Shown here one piece after another: positions 14,107 to 22,347 of a stretch of DNA of 28,341 nucleotides. A program made the translations under genes and the position numbers. The stretch comes from an uncultured Oscillospiraceae bacterium (lineage in GTDB: Bacteria; Bacillota; Clostridia; Oscillospirales; Oscillospiraceae): assembly GCA_900758315.1 (NCBI GenBank), contig CAAERF010000441.1, positions 1 through 28,341 on the forward strand. Direction: 5' to 3'. A model generated the notes under the pieces. That model saw nothing but the letters and a program-made list of their open reading frames with translations, searched no databases and was not told the origin of the DNA. Every line of letters begins with the position of its first letter. Position 1 is the first letter of the stretch.

Positions 14107-16806
14107 TCAGCGCAGCACGGCGTTCAGTTCCTGCTCCAACAGGGCGAGCACTGCCTGCACATCGCCGTCAGCCTCCGCGTCCGTGAGGGTGCGATCGTCA
14201 TGACGCAGCTTGAGGGCGAAGGCCACGCTCTTTTTGCCCTCCGGAATGGGATTGCCGGTGTAGACATCGAAGAGCTGGATGTCCCGGATCAGGCCCTTGC
14301 CGCCCCGGCGGATGCAGTCCTCCAGGTCGGAGACAGGGACCTTCTGGTCGCAGACCACGGCGATGTCCCGTTCCACAGCCGGGAACTTGGGCAGGGGCTG
14401 GTAGCGGATTGCCTTGGGACGGGCCGCCAGCAGGGCGTCGAAGTCGATCTCTGCGGCGAACATGGGCTGGTCTACATTATAATTCTTGCAGACCAGGGGG
14501 TGAATCTGGCCCATCACACCCACCACGGTGCCGTCGATGGAGAGGACGGCGCAGCGTCCCGGGTGATAGGAGGGATTCTTGCGGGCGGCGGCGTACTTCA
14601 CATTCTGAATGTGGAAGGAGTCAAAGATGGTCTCCACCGCGCCCTTGAACTGGAAGAAGTCCAGGTCGCCGCCGTAACCGCCCAGAGAGATGAACTGCTT
14701 TTCGTCGCACAGGTCCTGACCGTCCAGAGGCAGGTATACCTTTGCCACTTCGTACAGCTTGGCGGAGGGATTGCGATGGCTGTTGTTCCGGGCCAGGGTC
14801 TCCAGCAGAGAGGGCAGGGCGGTGGTACGCATGATGGAGGTCTCCTCGCCCAGCGGATTCAGAATGGCGATGCTCTTGCGGCGGGGATCGTTTTCCGGCA
14901 TGCGGATCTTGTTGTAGTAGGCGGGAGCGATGAAGGAGTAGGTGAGGATCTCGTTGTAGCCCAGACCGCGGCACACCTCGCCCACCTGACGCTCTGCCTT
15001 CTGACGGTCAGTGAGGCCGCCGCGGGTGGTGTCGCCGCGCATCAGTGTGGTGGGCAGGTTGTTGTAGCCCACAAAGCGGGCCACTTCCTCGGCCAGGTCG
15101 GAGTAGTGCTCCACGTCACCGCGCCAGGAGGGCACCACCAGCATGTCGTCCTCCAGGAGCAGGAAGCCCAGATCGACGAGAATCTTGACCATCTCATCCC
15201 GGCTCACATCGGTGCCCAGCAGGGCGTTGATCTTGTCCGGCTCCAGCTTGACCATGGTGGGTGTGAAGTCCTTGGCCACCACGTCCAGAACGCCGTCCAC
15301 GACCTCGCCGCAGCCCAGCAGCTCCACCAGCTCGCAGGCCCGTTCCACGGCGGGCAGGGTGTTCATGGGATCCAGGCCCTTTTCGTAACGGCCGGAGGCC
15401 TCGGTGCGCATGCCCAGAGCCATGGCGGTCTTGCGGATGGAGACGCCGTTGAAGTTGGCGGACTCGAAAAACACGTCCACGGTTTTGTCGGTGATCTCGG
15501 AGTTGGCGCCGCCCATGACGCCGGCTACAGCCACCGGCTTTTTCTCGTCGGCGATGACCAGCATGGACTCGGTCAGAGCCCGGGCAGTGCCGTCCAGAGT
15601 CTCCACGGTCTCGCCGGGACGGGCCAGACGGACGATCAGCTTGTTGCCCTCCACGCAGGAGAAGTCAAAGGAGTGCATGGGCTGGCCGTACTCCAGCATG
15701 ACGTAGTTGGTGATGTCCACGATGTTGTTGATGGGGCGGACGCCGGAGGCCCGGAGCCGTTCCCGCATCCAGCGGGGGCTGGGACCGATCTTGACGTTTT
15801 TCACCAGACGGCCGGTGTAACGGGGGCACAGATCGGCCTCCTCAATGATCACGTCGGCGTAGTCCATGATGACGTCCTTGCCACTGCCCTGAACCACCGG
15901 CTCGTGGAGCTTCAGAGGCTTCTGGAAGGTCACCGCGGCCTCCCGGGCCAGACCGATCACGGACAGGCAGTCGGGCCGGTTGGGGGTGATCTCAAATTCC
16001 ACCACGTGGTCGTCCAGACCCAGTACGGTGGGGATGTCGTCGCCGGGCTTGCAGTCCTCGTTGAGGATGAAGATACCGTCGTTGATGCAGTTGGGGAACT
16101 CCTTGGGCTGAGCGTGGAGATCCGCCGGAGTGAGGATGATGCCGCTCTCCCTGTGGATGGGCACCAGATCGCCCTCATGGATGTTCTGGCAGTCGGTGTT
16201 GACCTCCAGGGTCTCGGTGCCGATGTCCACGGTGCAGCGATACATTTTATATTCAATGGTGGCGATGGCGTTCACTCTGCCCGCCACGACCTTGCCGAAA
16301 ATGGGCAGGCCGGGCTCGATCACATCGGGGAAGGGAGAGGTCTCGCCCTTGAGCACGTGGTAGTCGCCCAGAATGGCGGCAGCCTTGATGGCGCCGTAGG
16401 GGAAGTCGCGCTCGTCCACAGCCAGCTCCGCCAGAGAGCACAGCATACCGCAGGAGGTGACGCCGCGGAGCTTGCCCTTGGTGATCTTCACGCCGCCGGG
16501 CAGCAGGCTCTTGTGCTTGGCCACCGGGACCAGGTCGCCCACATGGATGTTCCAGGCGCCAGTGCAGATCTGGACGGCGGTGTCCTCACCCACGTCCATC
16601 TGGGTGATCCACATGTGATCGCTGTCCGGGTGGCGCTCCATGGACAGGATGCGGCCCACCACTACATTTTTAAACTGGGCGCCGTGATCCTCATAGGTCT
16701 CCACCTTGGAGCCGGAGAGGGTCATTGCCTCAGAGAATTCCTTGTCGCTGATTTCGCTGACCGGCACGTCGACGAATTCTGTCAGCCATTTACGAGATAA
16801 ATCCAT
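14107..16806 (-). CDS. pheT: Phenylalanine-tRNA ligase beta subunit with an extra OB-like segment
   Basis: Beta chain of the alpha2beta2 PheRS: tRNA binding and editing of Tyr-tRNA(Phe). Order: N-terminal segment; EMAP/tRNA-binding OB fold at about 45-125 (VVVGRILSMERHPDSD, PGGVKITKGKLRGVTSCGMLCS); extra segment about 140-240; then FEITPNRPDCLSVIGLARE (about 271-290); B3/B4 editing domain; B5; catalytic-like core; and C-terminal FDX-ACB anticodon-binding domain. Length is 899 residues against about 800 for usual bacterial PheT. The surplus looks like a second, degenerate copy of the OB fold (VVAGRVNAI..., NIHEGDLVPIHRESG parallels NIHVGDLVPVAKHKS). It starts 18 nt after pheS with its own GAGAGGAG site and shares the T-box transcript. 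Confidence 0.97.
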   Translation of the reverse strand: MDLSRKWLTEFVDVPVSEISDKEFSEAMTLSGSKVETYEDHGAQFKNVVVGRILSMERHPDSDHMWITQMDVGEDTAVQICTGAWNIHVGDLVPVAKHKSLLPGGVKITKGKLRGVTSCGMLCSLAELAVDERDFPYGAIKAAAILGDYHVLKGETSPFPDVIEPGLPIFGKVVAGRVNAIATIEYKMYRCTVDIGTETLEVNTDCQNIHEGDLVPIHRESGIILTPADLHAQPKEFPNCINDGIFILNEDCKPGDDIPTVLGLDDHVVEFEITPNRPDCLSVIGLAREAAVTFQKPLKLHEPVVQGSGKDVIMDYADVIIEEADLCPRYTGRLVKNVKIGPSPRWMRERLRASGVRPINNIVDITNYVMLEYGQPMHSFDFSCVEGNKLIVRLARPGETVETLDGTARALTESMLVIADEKKPVAVAGVMGGANSEITDKTVDVFFESANFNGVSIRKTAMALGMRTEASGRYEKGLDPMNTLPAVERACELVELLGCGEVVDGVLDVVAKDFTPTMVKLEPDKINALLGTDVSRDEMVKILVDLGFLLLEDDMLVVPSWRGDVEHYSDLAEEVARFVGYNNLPTTLMRGDTTRGGLTDRQKAERQVGEVCRGLGYNEILTYSFIAPAYYNKIRMPENDPRRKSIAILNPLGEETSIMRTTALPSLLETLARNNSHRNPSAKLYEVAKVYLPLDGQDLCDEKQFISLGGYGGDLDFFQFKGAVETIFDSFHIQNVKYAAARKNPSYHPGRCAVLSIDGTVVGVMGQIHPLVCKNYNVDQPMFAAEIDFDALLAARPKAIRYQPLPKFPAVERDIAVVCDQKVPVSDLEDCIRRGGKGLIRDIQLFDVYTGNPIPEGKKSVAFALKLRHDDRTLTDAEADGDVQAVLALLEQELNAVLR

Positions 16807-16824
16807 ACGTTACACACTCCTCTC

Positions 16825-17850
16825 TCAGAACTGTTCCAGGAACCGGACGTCGTTTTCGAAGCAGAGCTTCAGGTTGTTGATGCTGAACCGGTTCATGGCC
16901 AGCCGTTCCAGACCCATGCCGAAGGCCCAGCCGGAATAGACTTCGGTGTCGATGCCGCAGCCCTCCAGCACCCGGGGATGAATCATGCCGGCGCCCAGGA
17001 TCTCAATCCAGCCCTCGCCCTTGCACATGCTGCATCCTGCGCCCTTGCAGGCGAAGCACTGCACGTCCACTTCGCAGGAGGGCTCGGTAAACGGGAAGTG
17101 GTGGGGACGGAACCGGGTGACCGCCTCGGGACCGTAGAGGCTCTTCACGACTTCGTTGAGGGTGCCCTTCAGGTCGGCCATGGTGACGCCCTTGTCCACC
17201 ACCATACCTTCCAGCTGGTGGAACATGGGGGAGTGGGTGGCGTCGGCCTCATCCTTCCGGTACACGCGGCCGGGAGCGATGATGCGGATGGGAGGAGTCT
17301 GGCTCTCCATGACCCGGATCTGCATGGGAGAGGTCTGGGTGCGCAGGAGCAGGGAGGAGTCCTCTCTCAGGTAGAAGGTGTCCGACCACTCCCGGGCGGG
17401 ATGGCCCTCGTCGGTGTTCAGGCGGGTGAAGTTGTACTCGGCCAGCTCCACTTCGGGGCCCTCCGCCACGGTAAAGCCCATGCCCAGGAAGATGTCCTTC
17501 ATCTCATCGATGATGGTGGTGATGGGGTGCTTGTGGCCCAGCGGAGTTTTCGTGCCGGGGATGGAGACGTCCAGCGTCTCTGCGGCCAGCTGTTCCTCCA
17601 GGGCCTTCTCCTCCAGACGGGTGTGCTGGGCGGCGATGGCCTGGGTCAGGGTCTCCCGGACCTCGTTGGCGATCTGACCGATCACCGGGCGCTCCTCAGC
17701 GGACAGCTTGCCCATCTGCTTCAGGACGGCGGTCAGCTCGCCCTTTTTGCCCAGGTACTTGACGCGGACGCCATCCAGAGCGGCAGTGGTCTCGCTGCCG
17801 GCGATGGCGGCCAGGGCTTCTGACTTGATGTTCGCCAGTTGTTCTTTCAT
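16825..17850 (-). CDS. pheS: Phenylalanine-tRNA ligase alpha subunit
   Basis: Catalytic class II subunit that activates Phe and charges tRNA(Phe). The 341 residues are of standard length. The N-terminal ~90 residues form the coiled-coil tRNA-binding arm. The core carries motif 2 (MFHQLEGMVVDKG), the F-P-F-T-EPS segment, a Cys-rich hairpin (CFACKGAGCSMC) common in Clostridia PheS, ILGAGMIHP, and motif 3 (FGMGLERLAM). Start: the frame is open further upstream through the T-box leader, but ATG 17850 has GAGGAG about 10 nt before it and gives the usual MKEQL beginning. First gene of pheST, controlled by the Phe T-box upstream. Confidence 0.97.
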   Translation of the reverse strand: MKEQLANIKSEALAAIAGSETTAALDGVRVKYLGKKGELTAVLKQMGKLSAEERPVIGQIANEVRETLTQAIAAQHTRLEEKALEEQLAAETLDVSIPGTKTPLGHKHPITTIIDEMKDIFLGMGFTVAEGPEVELAEYNFTRLNTDEGHPAREWSDTFYLREDSSLLLRTQTSPMQIRVMESQTPPIRIIAPGRVYRKDEADATHSPMFHQLEGMVVDKGVTMADLKGTLNEVVKSLYGPEAVTRFRPHHFPFTEPSCEVDVQCFACKGAGCSMCKGEGWIEILGAGMIHPRVLEGCGIDTEVYSGWAFGMGLERLAMNRFSINNLKLCFENDVRFLEQF

Positions 17851-17940
17851 AAACGATAAGCTCCTCTCAAGCGTAGTGAATATAGAAGTGGAACCGGACG
17901 AAAAATGGGGTGTCATCCCCGGTGGGGGAGGGGAGAGGGC

Positions 17941-17980
17941 AAAAAGAAAAGCCTTTCCTCCTGGACAACAGGACGAAAGG
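17941..17980 (-). terminator. T-box attenuator terminator
   Basis: CCUUUC-G-UCCU pairs with AGGA-G-GAAAGG (17951-17980 on the minus strand, one G-G mismatch), followed by CUUUUCUUUUU (17941-17950). Its 5' arm is just downstream of the T-box core, allowing mutual exclusion. Confidence 0.9.
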
Positions 17981-18165
17981 ACACCCTTCCGCGGTACCAC
18001 CCGCATTTATGCGACCGAAACGCATACACTTACTGTTCCCGATAACGGAGGAAGGACCGGCCGCGTATTTCCCCGCGGCAGCTCCCGGGCGAACCAGGCG
18101 CGGCACACCGTCCCCACTCTCAGCCGGTGACAGGGACTCTCTTGGGCACACCGGAATCGCCATTT
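17941..18165 (-). promoter_or_regulatory. Phenylalanine T-box leader of pheST
   Basis: tRNA-sensing attenuator. The minus strand carries the T-box core GGGUGGUACCGCGG at 17989-18002. Upstream is Stem I, with UUCCGG (18151-18156) pairing CCGGGA (18083-18088), a distal helix GUCCC/GGGAC (18133-18137 with 18110-18114) and AGAGAG elements. A UUC triplet at 18091-18093 on the 3' side of Stem I is the likely specifier, which fits pheS. Downstream is the competing terminator. Uncharged tRNA(Phe) should stabilise the antiterminator and raise pheST expression. Confidence 0.93.
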
Positions 18166-18192
18166 TCCCGTTCGCAGCATTTTAACAAGTAA

Positions 18193-18221
18193 CTTATATC
18201 ATAAAAGCAGAAAAAGCGCAA
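18193..18221 (-). promoter_or_regulatory. Promoter for the T-box-pheST transcript
   Basis: On the minus strand: -35 TTGCGC (18216-18221), 17-nt spacer, -10 TATAAG (18193-18198) with an extended TGA element. Confidence 0.75.
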
Positions 18222-18228
18222 GGGAAAA

Positions 18229-18257
18229 TTGAAATTTCCACAAAAAGCTGATAAAAT
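18229..18257 (+). promoter_or_regulatory. Promoter for nnr-lipoprotein-alr
   Basis: -35 TTGAAA (18229-18234), 17-nt spacer, -10 TAAAAT (18252-18257) with an extended TGA. Its -35 lies only 7 nt from the divergent pheST -35. Confidence 0.75.
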
Positions 18258-18324
18258 GAGAAAATCAAGGAATTCGGTGGGAAAAATGGCCCGTCGAAAT
18301 GACGAAAGGAAAGGGGATATGACC

Positions 18325-19860
18325 ATGCGCACCGGCACAGCGGAACAGCTCAGGTGGCTGGATCAGACCACAATCAACGGAGATCAAAACATCGGACTGC
18401 GCCTGATGGAGCGCGCGTCCAGAGGGATGAACGACGAGGCCCTGTCCTGGCTGGACCGGCCCGAGGCGTCCACAGCGGCGGTCTTCTGCGGACCCGGCAA
18501 CAATGGAGGCGACGGCGTGGCCTGCGCCCGGATGCTGAAGGAGGCCGGCGTCACAGTCCGGGTGTTCCTGGTGGGAGACCGGAGCAAAATGACTCCGGAC
18601 ACCCGGGTGAACGAGGAGCGGCTGAACAGCTGTAGCGTCCAGATAGAGGATTTTGACCCGGGCAGTGAACAGCAAAAGCACTTTACAGAGGGTGCGGACC
18701 TGCTCATCGACGCCATCTTCGGCATCGGGCTCCACCGGGAGCTGAGGCCCGAGGCGGCACAGGCGGTGGAGTGGATCAATCAGGCGCCAGGCGTTGTCAT
18801 TGCAGCGGATATTCCCTCCGGCGTGGAGGCAAATACCGGCCGTATCCTGGGCAGTGCGGTCAAAGCCGACGCAACCGTCACCTTTACCATGCCCAAGCCC
18901 GGCCATATCATCGGAGACGGCGGTCTCTGTACAGGGAAACTCCTTGTCACCGACATCGGGCTGGCGCCGGAGCTGGTGGACTCGCTGGACTACCCGGTGA
19001 CCATGCTGGAGGAGGACTGTGTGCGGAGTTTCCTGCCGGAGCGGCCCAGAGATGGCCACAAAGGGATCTTTGGCAAGGTGTTCATTTTGGGCGGCTGTAA
19101 GAATTATATCGGTGCGCCGATGATGGCCTCCCATGCCGCCGTACGGAGCGGCGTCGGCCTAGTCTTTGTGGGCGTGCCCGAGGCCATCTACGCCATCACT
19201 GCCATCAAGTGCATGGAGGAGATGCCGGTGGCCCTGCCGGATCAGCAGCAGGGCGGCCTGGCTGAGGAGGCCGCAGCGGAAGTGCTCAGCCGGCTGGAGG
19301 ACATGCAGGCAACGCTGATCGGTCCCGGCCTGGGGAAGCATCCTGCGACCCAGCAGGCGGTGCGGACCATTCTGGAACAGACCAGCTGTCCCGTTGTCCT
19401 GGATGCCGACGGCATAAATGCCATTGCCGATCATATAGATATTCTGGACAGCCGCAGCGGTCCCACCATCCTGACACCCCACGACGGGGAGTTCCGGAAC
19501 CTGACCGGCAACTGGCCGGGTGAGGACCGCCTGAGTACAGCGCTGGACTTCGCCAAGGCCCACAACTGTGTCCTGGTGATGAAGGGCCACCGCACCATCG
19601 TGGCGGGTCCGGACGGACGAGCCTATCTGAACACCACCGGCAACGACGGTATGGCCAAGGGCGGCAGCGGCGATGTGCTGGGCGGCCTGATGGTCTCCCT
19701 GCTGGGCCAGGGAATGGAACCGCTGGAAGCGGCGGCGGCAGCCGTCTGGATCCATGGCCGGGCCGGTGACCTCATCGCCGAGCGGGATGGACGCCGCGGT
19801 ATGAGCACCACTGACGTGTTGATGGAGGGAATCCCCGCTGTGCTGAAAGGGCTGGAATAA
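18325..19860 (+). CDS. nnr: Bifunctional NAD(P)H-hydrate epimerase / ADP-dependent dehydratase
   Basis: Repairs hydrated NAD(P)H in the cytosol. The N-terminal YjeF-N epimerase domain (about 1-220) carries GPGNNGGDG at 56-64, DAIFGIGL near 129 and AADIPSGVEANTG near 160. The C-terminal ribokinase-like dehydratase (about 225-511) carries GHKGIFGKVFILGG near 244, VLDADGINA, LTPHDGEF and the catalytic GGSGD with Asp450. Length is 511 residues, normal for the fusion. Start choice is uncertain: ATG 18319 has AAAGGA 8 nt upstream, and ATG 18325 has AAGGGG 8 nt upstream. The second gives the usual short N-terminus. First of a three-gene unit matching the Bacillus nnr-ydcC-alr order. Confidence 0.95.
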   Translation: MRTGTAEQLRWLDQTTINGDQNIGLRLMERASRGMNDEALSWLDRPEASTAAVFCGPGNNGGDGVACARMLKEAGVTVRVFLVGDRSKMTPDTRVNEERLNSCSVQIEDFDPGSEQQKHFTEGADLLIDAIFGIGLHRELRPEAAQAVEWINQAPGVVIAADIPSGVEANTGRILGSAVKADATVTFTMPKPGHIIGDGGLCTGKLLVTDIGLAPELVDSLDYPVTMLEEDCVRSFLPERPRDGHKGIFGKVFILGGCKNYIGAPMMASHAAVRSGVGLVFVGVPEAIYAITAIKCMEEMPVALPDQQQGGLAEEAAAEVLSRLEDMQATLIGPGLGKHPATQQAVRTILEQTSCPVVLDADGINAIADHIDILDSRSGPTILTPHDGEFRNLTGNWPGEDRLSTALDFAKAHNCVLVMKGHRTIVAGPDGRAYLNTTGNDGMAKGGSGDVLGGLMVSLLGQGMEPLEAAAAAVWIHGRAGDLIAERDGRRGMSTTDVLMEGIPAVLKGLE

Positions 19861-19878
19861 TCGTTTAGGGGGAATTCC

Positions 19879-20493
19879 ATGGAGGAAAGACCGGGACGGC
19901 GCCTGTTGACGTTGTCACTGGCGGGAACGCTGCTGCTCACCGGCTGCGCCGGAAAGGGTGAGAGCGCCGCGGGACAGATGCAGGCCATACAGACAGCCTA
20001 CGGCAGACTGGAGCGCTTTACTGCTCAGGCGGAGGTGACGGCGGACTACGGCCAGCGGGTGTACGGCTACAGCGTGGACATCAAAGGCGATCTGAAATCC
20101 GGTACCATGACGGTGAACGAGCCGGAAAACATTGCCGGCACTGTGCTCACCTGGACTGACGGCGAGACCGAGCTGGAGTATGACGGGGCGGTGCTGGACA
20201 TGGGAGCCCTGTCCCAAAGCGGTCTCTCACCGGCGGACGCCATGCCGGCGGTGCTGAACGCCTGCCGGAACGGCACGGTGGTGGACTGCTGTTCGGATAC
20301 GCTGGAGGAACAGAACGTCCTCTATGCGACGCTGGACGCCGGAAACCAGGACGGATGTCAGGTAGCCTGCTGGTTCCAGCCGGAGAGTTACGCCCTCGCG
20401 CGGGCCGAAGTGCTTCAGGACGGACAGGTGGTCATCACCCTGAATTTCACAGAATGCTCCTTCCAGACCACTGAGAAAACAGATACAAAATAG
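19879..20493 (+). CDS. Lipoprotein in the YdcC position, LolA-like fold suspected
   Basis: 204 residues; Arg-rich start, hydrophobic stretch and lipobox LLTGC with Cys23, so exported and lipid-anchored. The mature part begins with a helix (AIQTAYGRLERFTAQAEV) and continues as alternating beta strands (VYGYSVDIKG, GTMTVNEPE, VLTWTDGETELEYDG), the build of LolA/YdcC-type lipoproteins. Sequence similarity was not strong enough to name it by eye; the link rests on build plus position between nnr and alr, where Bacillus has ydcC. The start is 18 nt after nnr, preceded by AGGGGGA, so it is co-transcribed. Biochemical role unknown. Confidence 0.85.
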   Translation: MEERPGRRLLTLSLAGTLLLTGCAGKGESAAGQMQAIQTAYGRLERFTAQAEVTADYGQRVYGYSVDIKGDLKSGTMTVNEPENIAGTVLTWTDGETELEYDGAVLDMGALSQSGLSPADAMPAVLNACRNGTVVDCCSDTLEEQNVLYATLDAGNQDGCQVACWFQPESYALARAEVLQDGQVVITLNFTECSFQTTEKTDTK

Positions 20494-20533
20494 ATTCAAA
20501 TTGCAAAAGATACCACAAAAGGAAGCGAAAAAG

Positions 20534-21655
20534 ATGACAAAAGAGACAAGAAGAACCTGGGCGGAAATCCACCTGGACCGGCTGGCCCACAACTACCATG
20601 AGCTGCGCAGGCGTGCGCCTGAGAGCGGATTTGTCGGCCTGGTGAAGGCCAACGCCTACGGACACGGTGCAGTGCCGGTGGCCAAAGAGCTGGAAGAGCT
20701 GGGCGCGGAGTATCTGGCTGTAGCCTGCCTGGACGAGGCGCTGGAGCTGCGGGACGCGGGGATCAAAGCACCCATTATCATTCTGGGCTATACGCCGGTG
20801 GAGTACACCGGGGATCTCATCGATCATCAGATCACCCAGACGGTGTACGATCTGGAGCTGGCCCGAGGTTTTTCGGAAGCGGCGGTGGCGCTGGGCAAAA
20901 AGCTGCGCTGTCACCTGAAGGCGGACACCGGTATGAGCCGGCTGGGCGTGCTCTGCACCCCGGAGACCATGATCCAGGCGGCGGATGAGCTGGAGGCCAT
21001 GTACCGACTGCCCGGCCTGGAGGTAGAGGGGCTGTTCCAGCACTTCGCCGACGCGGACACCTGTCCTGAGTACTCGCTGATGCAGATTGAGCGGTACAAC
21101 GCCATTCTGAAGGCGTTGGAGGAACGGGGCTGTACGTTTAAGCTGCGCCACTGCTGCGCCGGCGCCGCCACGCTGAACTATCCCCAGGTCCACTATGATA
21201 TGATCCGCCCGGGCATCCCGCTCTACGGCTATGTGCCCGATCACGCCTGCGACGGAATGATCGACCTGCAGCCGGTGATGGAGGTCAAGAGCCGGATTGC
21301 GTCGGTGAAAAAGCTGCCCGCCGGCACCTGCATCTCCTACGGACGTACTTACACCCTGGAGCGGGACAGCGTTGTGGCGGCGGTGCCCATCGGCTATGCC
21401 GACGGACTCAACCGTCTGCTCTCCAATCGCCAGGAGTTTATGCTCCAGGGCCGGCGGGTGAAGCAGATTGGCCGGGTCTGTATGGATATGTGTATGATCG
21501 ACGTCACGGATTTCCCGGGCGTAAAGGTCGGCGATGTGGTGACCATCTTTGGCGCAGAAGGTCTGCTCCAGGAGAAGGCGGACACCGTGGGAACCATTAC
21601 CTATGAAATGCTGTGTGCAGTGGCGCCCCGTGTGCCGAGAGTTTATGTGAAATAA
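20534..21655 (+). CDS. alr: Alanine racemase
   Basis: PLP enzyme making D-alanine for peptidoglycan and teichoic acids; cytosolic. 373 residues, normal length. The PLP lysine is Lys38 in VKANAYGHG. The second catalytic base is Tyr269 in ISYGRTY, followed by PIGYADG and the C-terminal GRVCMDMCMID substrate segment. An upstream TTG (20501) is in frame, but AGGAAG about 8 nt before ATG 20534 and homology (TWAEIHLDRLAHNY) support the ATG. Third gene of the nnr unit, ended by a terminator. Confidence 0.97.
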   Translation: MTKETRRTWAEIHLDRLAHNYHELRRRAPESGFVGLVKANAYGHGAVPVAKELEELGAEYLAVACLDEALELRDAGIKAPIIILGYTPVEYTGDLIDHQITQTVYDLELARGFSEAAVALGKKLRCHLKADTGMSRLGVLCTPETMIQAADELEAMYRLPGLEVEGLFQHFADADTCPEYSLMQIERYNAILKALEERGCTFKLRHCCAGAATLNYPQVHYDMIRPGIPLYGYVPDHACDGMIDLQPVMEVKSRIASVKKLPAGTCISYGRTYTLERDSVVAAVPIGYADGLNRLLSNRQEFMLQGRRVKQIGRVCMDMCMIDVTDFPGVKVGDVVTIFGAEGLLQEKADTVGTITYEMLCAVAPRVPRVYVK

Positions 21656-21675
21656 CCTGTTCTGATAAAACGATG

Positions 21676-21704
21676 AGCGGTCCGGATCTGCCGGGCCGCT
21701 TTTT
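21676..21704 (+). terminator. alr terminator
   Basis: 9-bp GC-rich stem (21677-21685 with 21691-21699, one G-T), 5-nt loop, five Ts. It separates alr from mazF, which in Bacillus lie in closer association. Confidence 0.85.
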
Positions 21705-21836
21705 CCACAGGTGAATAGAATAGAAGGGGGACGATGAGCAGGGAAGGGGAGAGGATGCCTGTCTGGAACACTGCACCAGGTCGAATGGTGTCACATAGGA
21801 TGGTGCGGGGCGCGGCGGCAGAGAATCCGAATGGAA

Positions 21837-21845
21837 TGGTATAAA
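21837..21845 (+). promoter_or_regulatory. Possible extended -10 promoter for mazF
   Basis: TGG-TATAAA with no good -35. It is the only reasonable promoter seen in the 225 nt between the alr terminator and mazF. Confidence 0.35.
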
Positions 21846-21928
21846 TTTCTCTGACCGGTGGGAAAATAAGCTTGACCTGCACCGGTACGCGCCGGCGGGG
21901 GTACTATAGAACCGCGGAGTGTGAAATT

Positions 21929-22297
21929 GTGGATACCAGTGTCAGACGAGGAGATATTTTTTATGCCGACCTGAGCCCGGTAGTGGGCAGCGAACAGGGT
22001 GGCGTCCGGCCGGTCCTGATCATACAGAATGACATGGGCAACCGGCACAGCCCCACCGTGATTGCGGCGGCGATTACGTCACAGCTCAACAAGGCAAAGC
22101 TTCCCACCCATATTGAACTCCTGGATCCCCACTGCGGATTGACCAAGGATTCCGTAGTGCTGCTGGAGCAGATCCGAACCCTGGACAAAAAACGTCTGCG
22201 GGAGCGGATGGGGAGATTGGATGAAGAGATGATGGAACAGGTGGATACCGCCATTGCAGTCAGCTTTGGACTGCGTCCCCGGGCAAAAGAGGTCTGA
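21929..22297 (+). CDS. mazF: MazF/NdoA-type endoribonuclease toxin
   Basis: Sequence-specific mRNA interferase of the PemK/MazF family. 122 residues with the near-invariant [40 protein letters not shown] and [14 protein letters not shown], so close to Bacillus NdoA that function is likely conserved. Start choice: the frame opens at 21872, but GTG 21929 has GGAG 9 nt upstream and reproduces the usual short N-terminus before RRGD. It follows alr as in Bacillus, but the antitoxin gene ndoAI/mazE that should lie directly upstream is absent: the gap holds a terminator and only a 36-codon ORF (21734-21844) unlike any antitoxin. Followed by its own terminator. Confidence 0.95.
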   Translation: MDTSVRRGDIFYADLSPVVGSEQGGVRPVLIIQNDMGNRHSPTVIAAAITSQLNKAKLPTHIELLDPHCGLTKDSVVLLEQIRTLDKKRLRERMGRLDEEMMEQVDTAIAVSFGLRPRAKEV

Positions 22298-22330
22298 AAA
22301 ACAGGAATGCCATTTCGGCATTCCTGTTTT
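22298..22330. terminator. Bidirectional terminator, mazF (+) and lipoprotein (-)
   Basis: 14-bp perfect stem (22298-22311 with 22317-22330), ATTTC loop, A/T-rich ends on both sides. Confidence 0.92.
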
Positions 22331-22347
22331 TACTGTCGTCGATCAGA

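Noticed and set aside
14083..16800. 905-codon open frame on the + strand, longer than pheT on the opposite strand
   Set aside because: Exact antisense of pheT. It has Gly/Val/His/Gln-rich composition without domains and no ribosome binding site. Long antisense frames arise from G+C-rich codon bias.
17867..18185. ORFs of about 90-140 codons on both strands upstream of pheS
   Set aside because: They lie over the T-box leader, whose conserved RNA sequence explains the region.
21734..21844. 36-codon ORF as a MazE antitoxin
   Set aside because: Too short and without the ribbon-helix-helix or AbrB pattern of MazE/NdoAI; kept only as a point to test under the mazF finding.
21872..21907. TTGACC ... 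TACTAT as a mazF promoter
   Set aside because: Spacer is 24 nt, too long even for MerR-type promoters; the mazF reading frame itself opens in this region.
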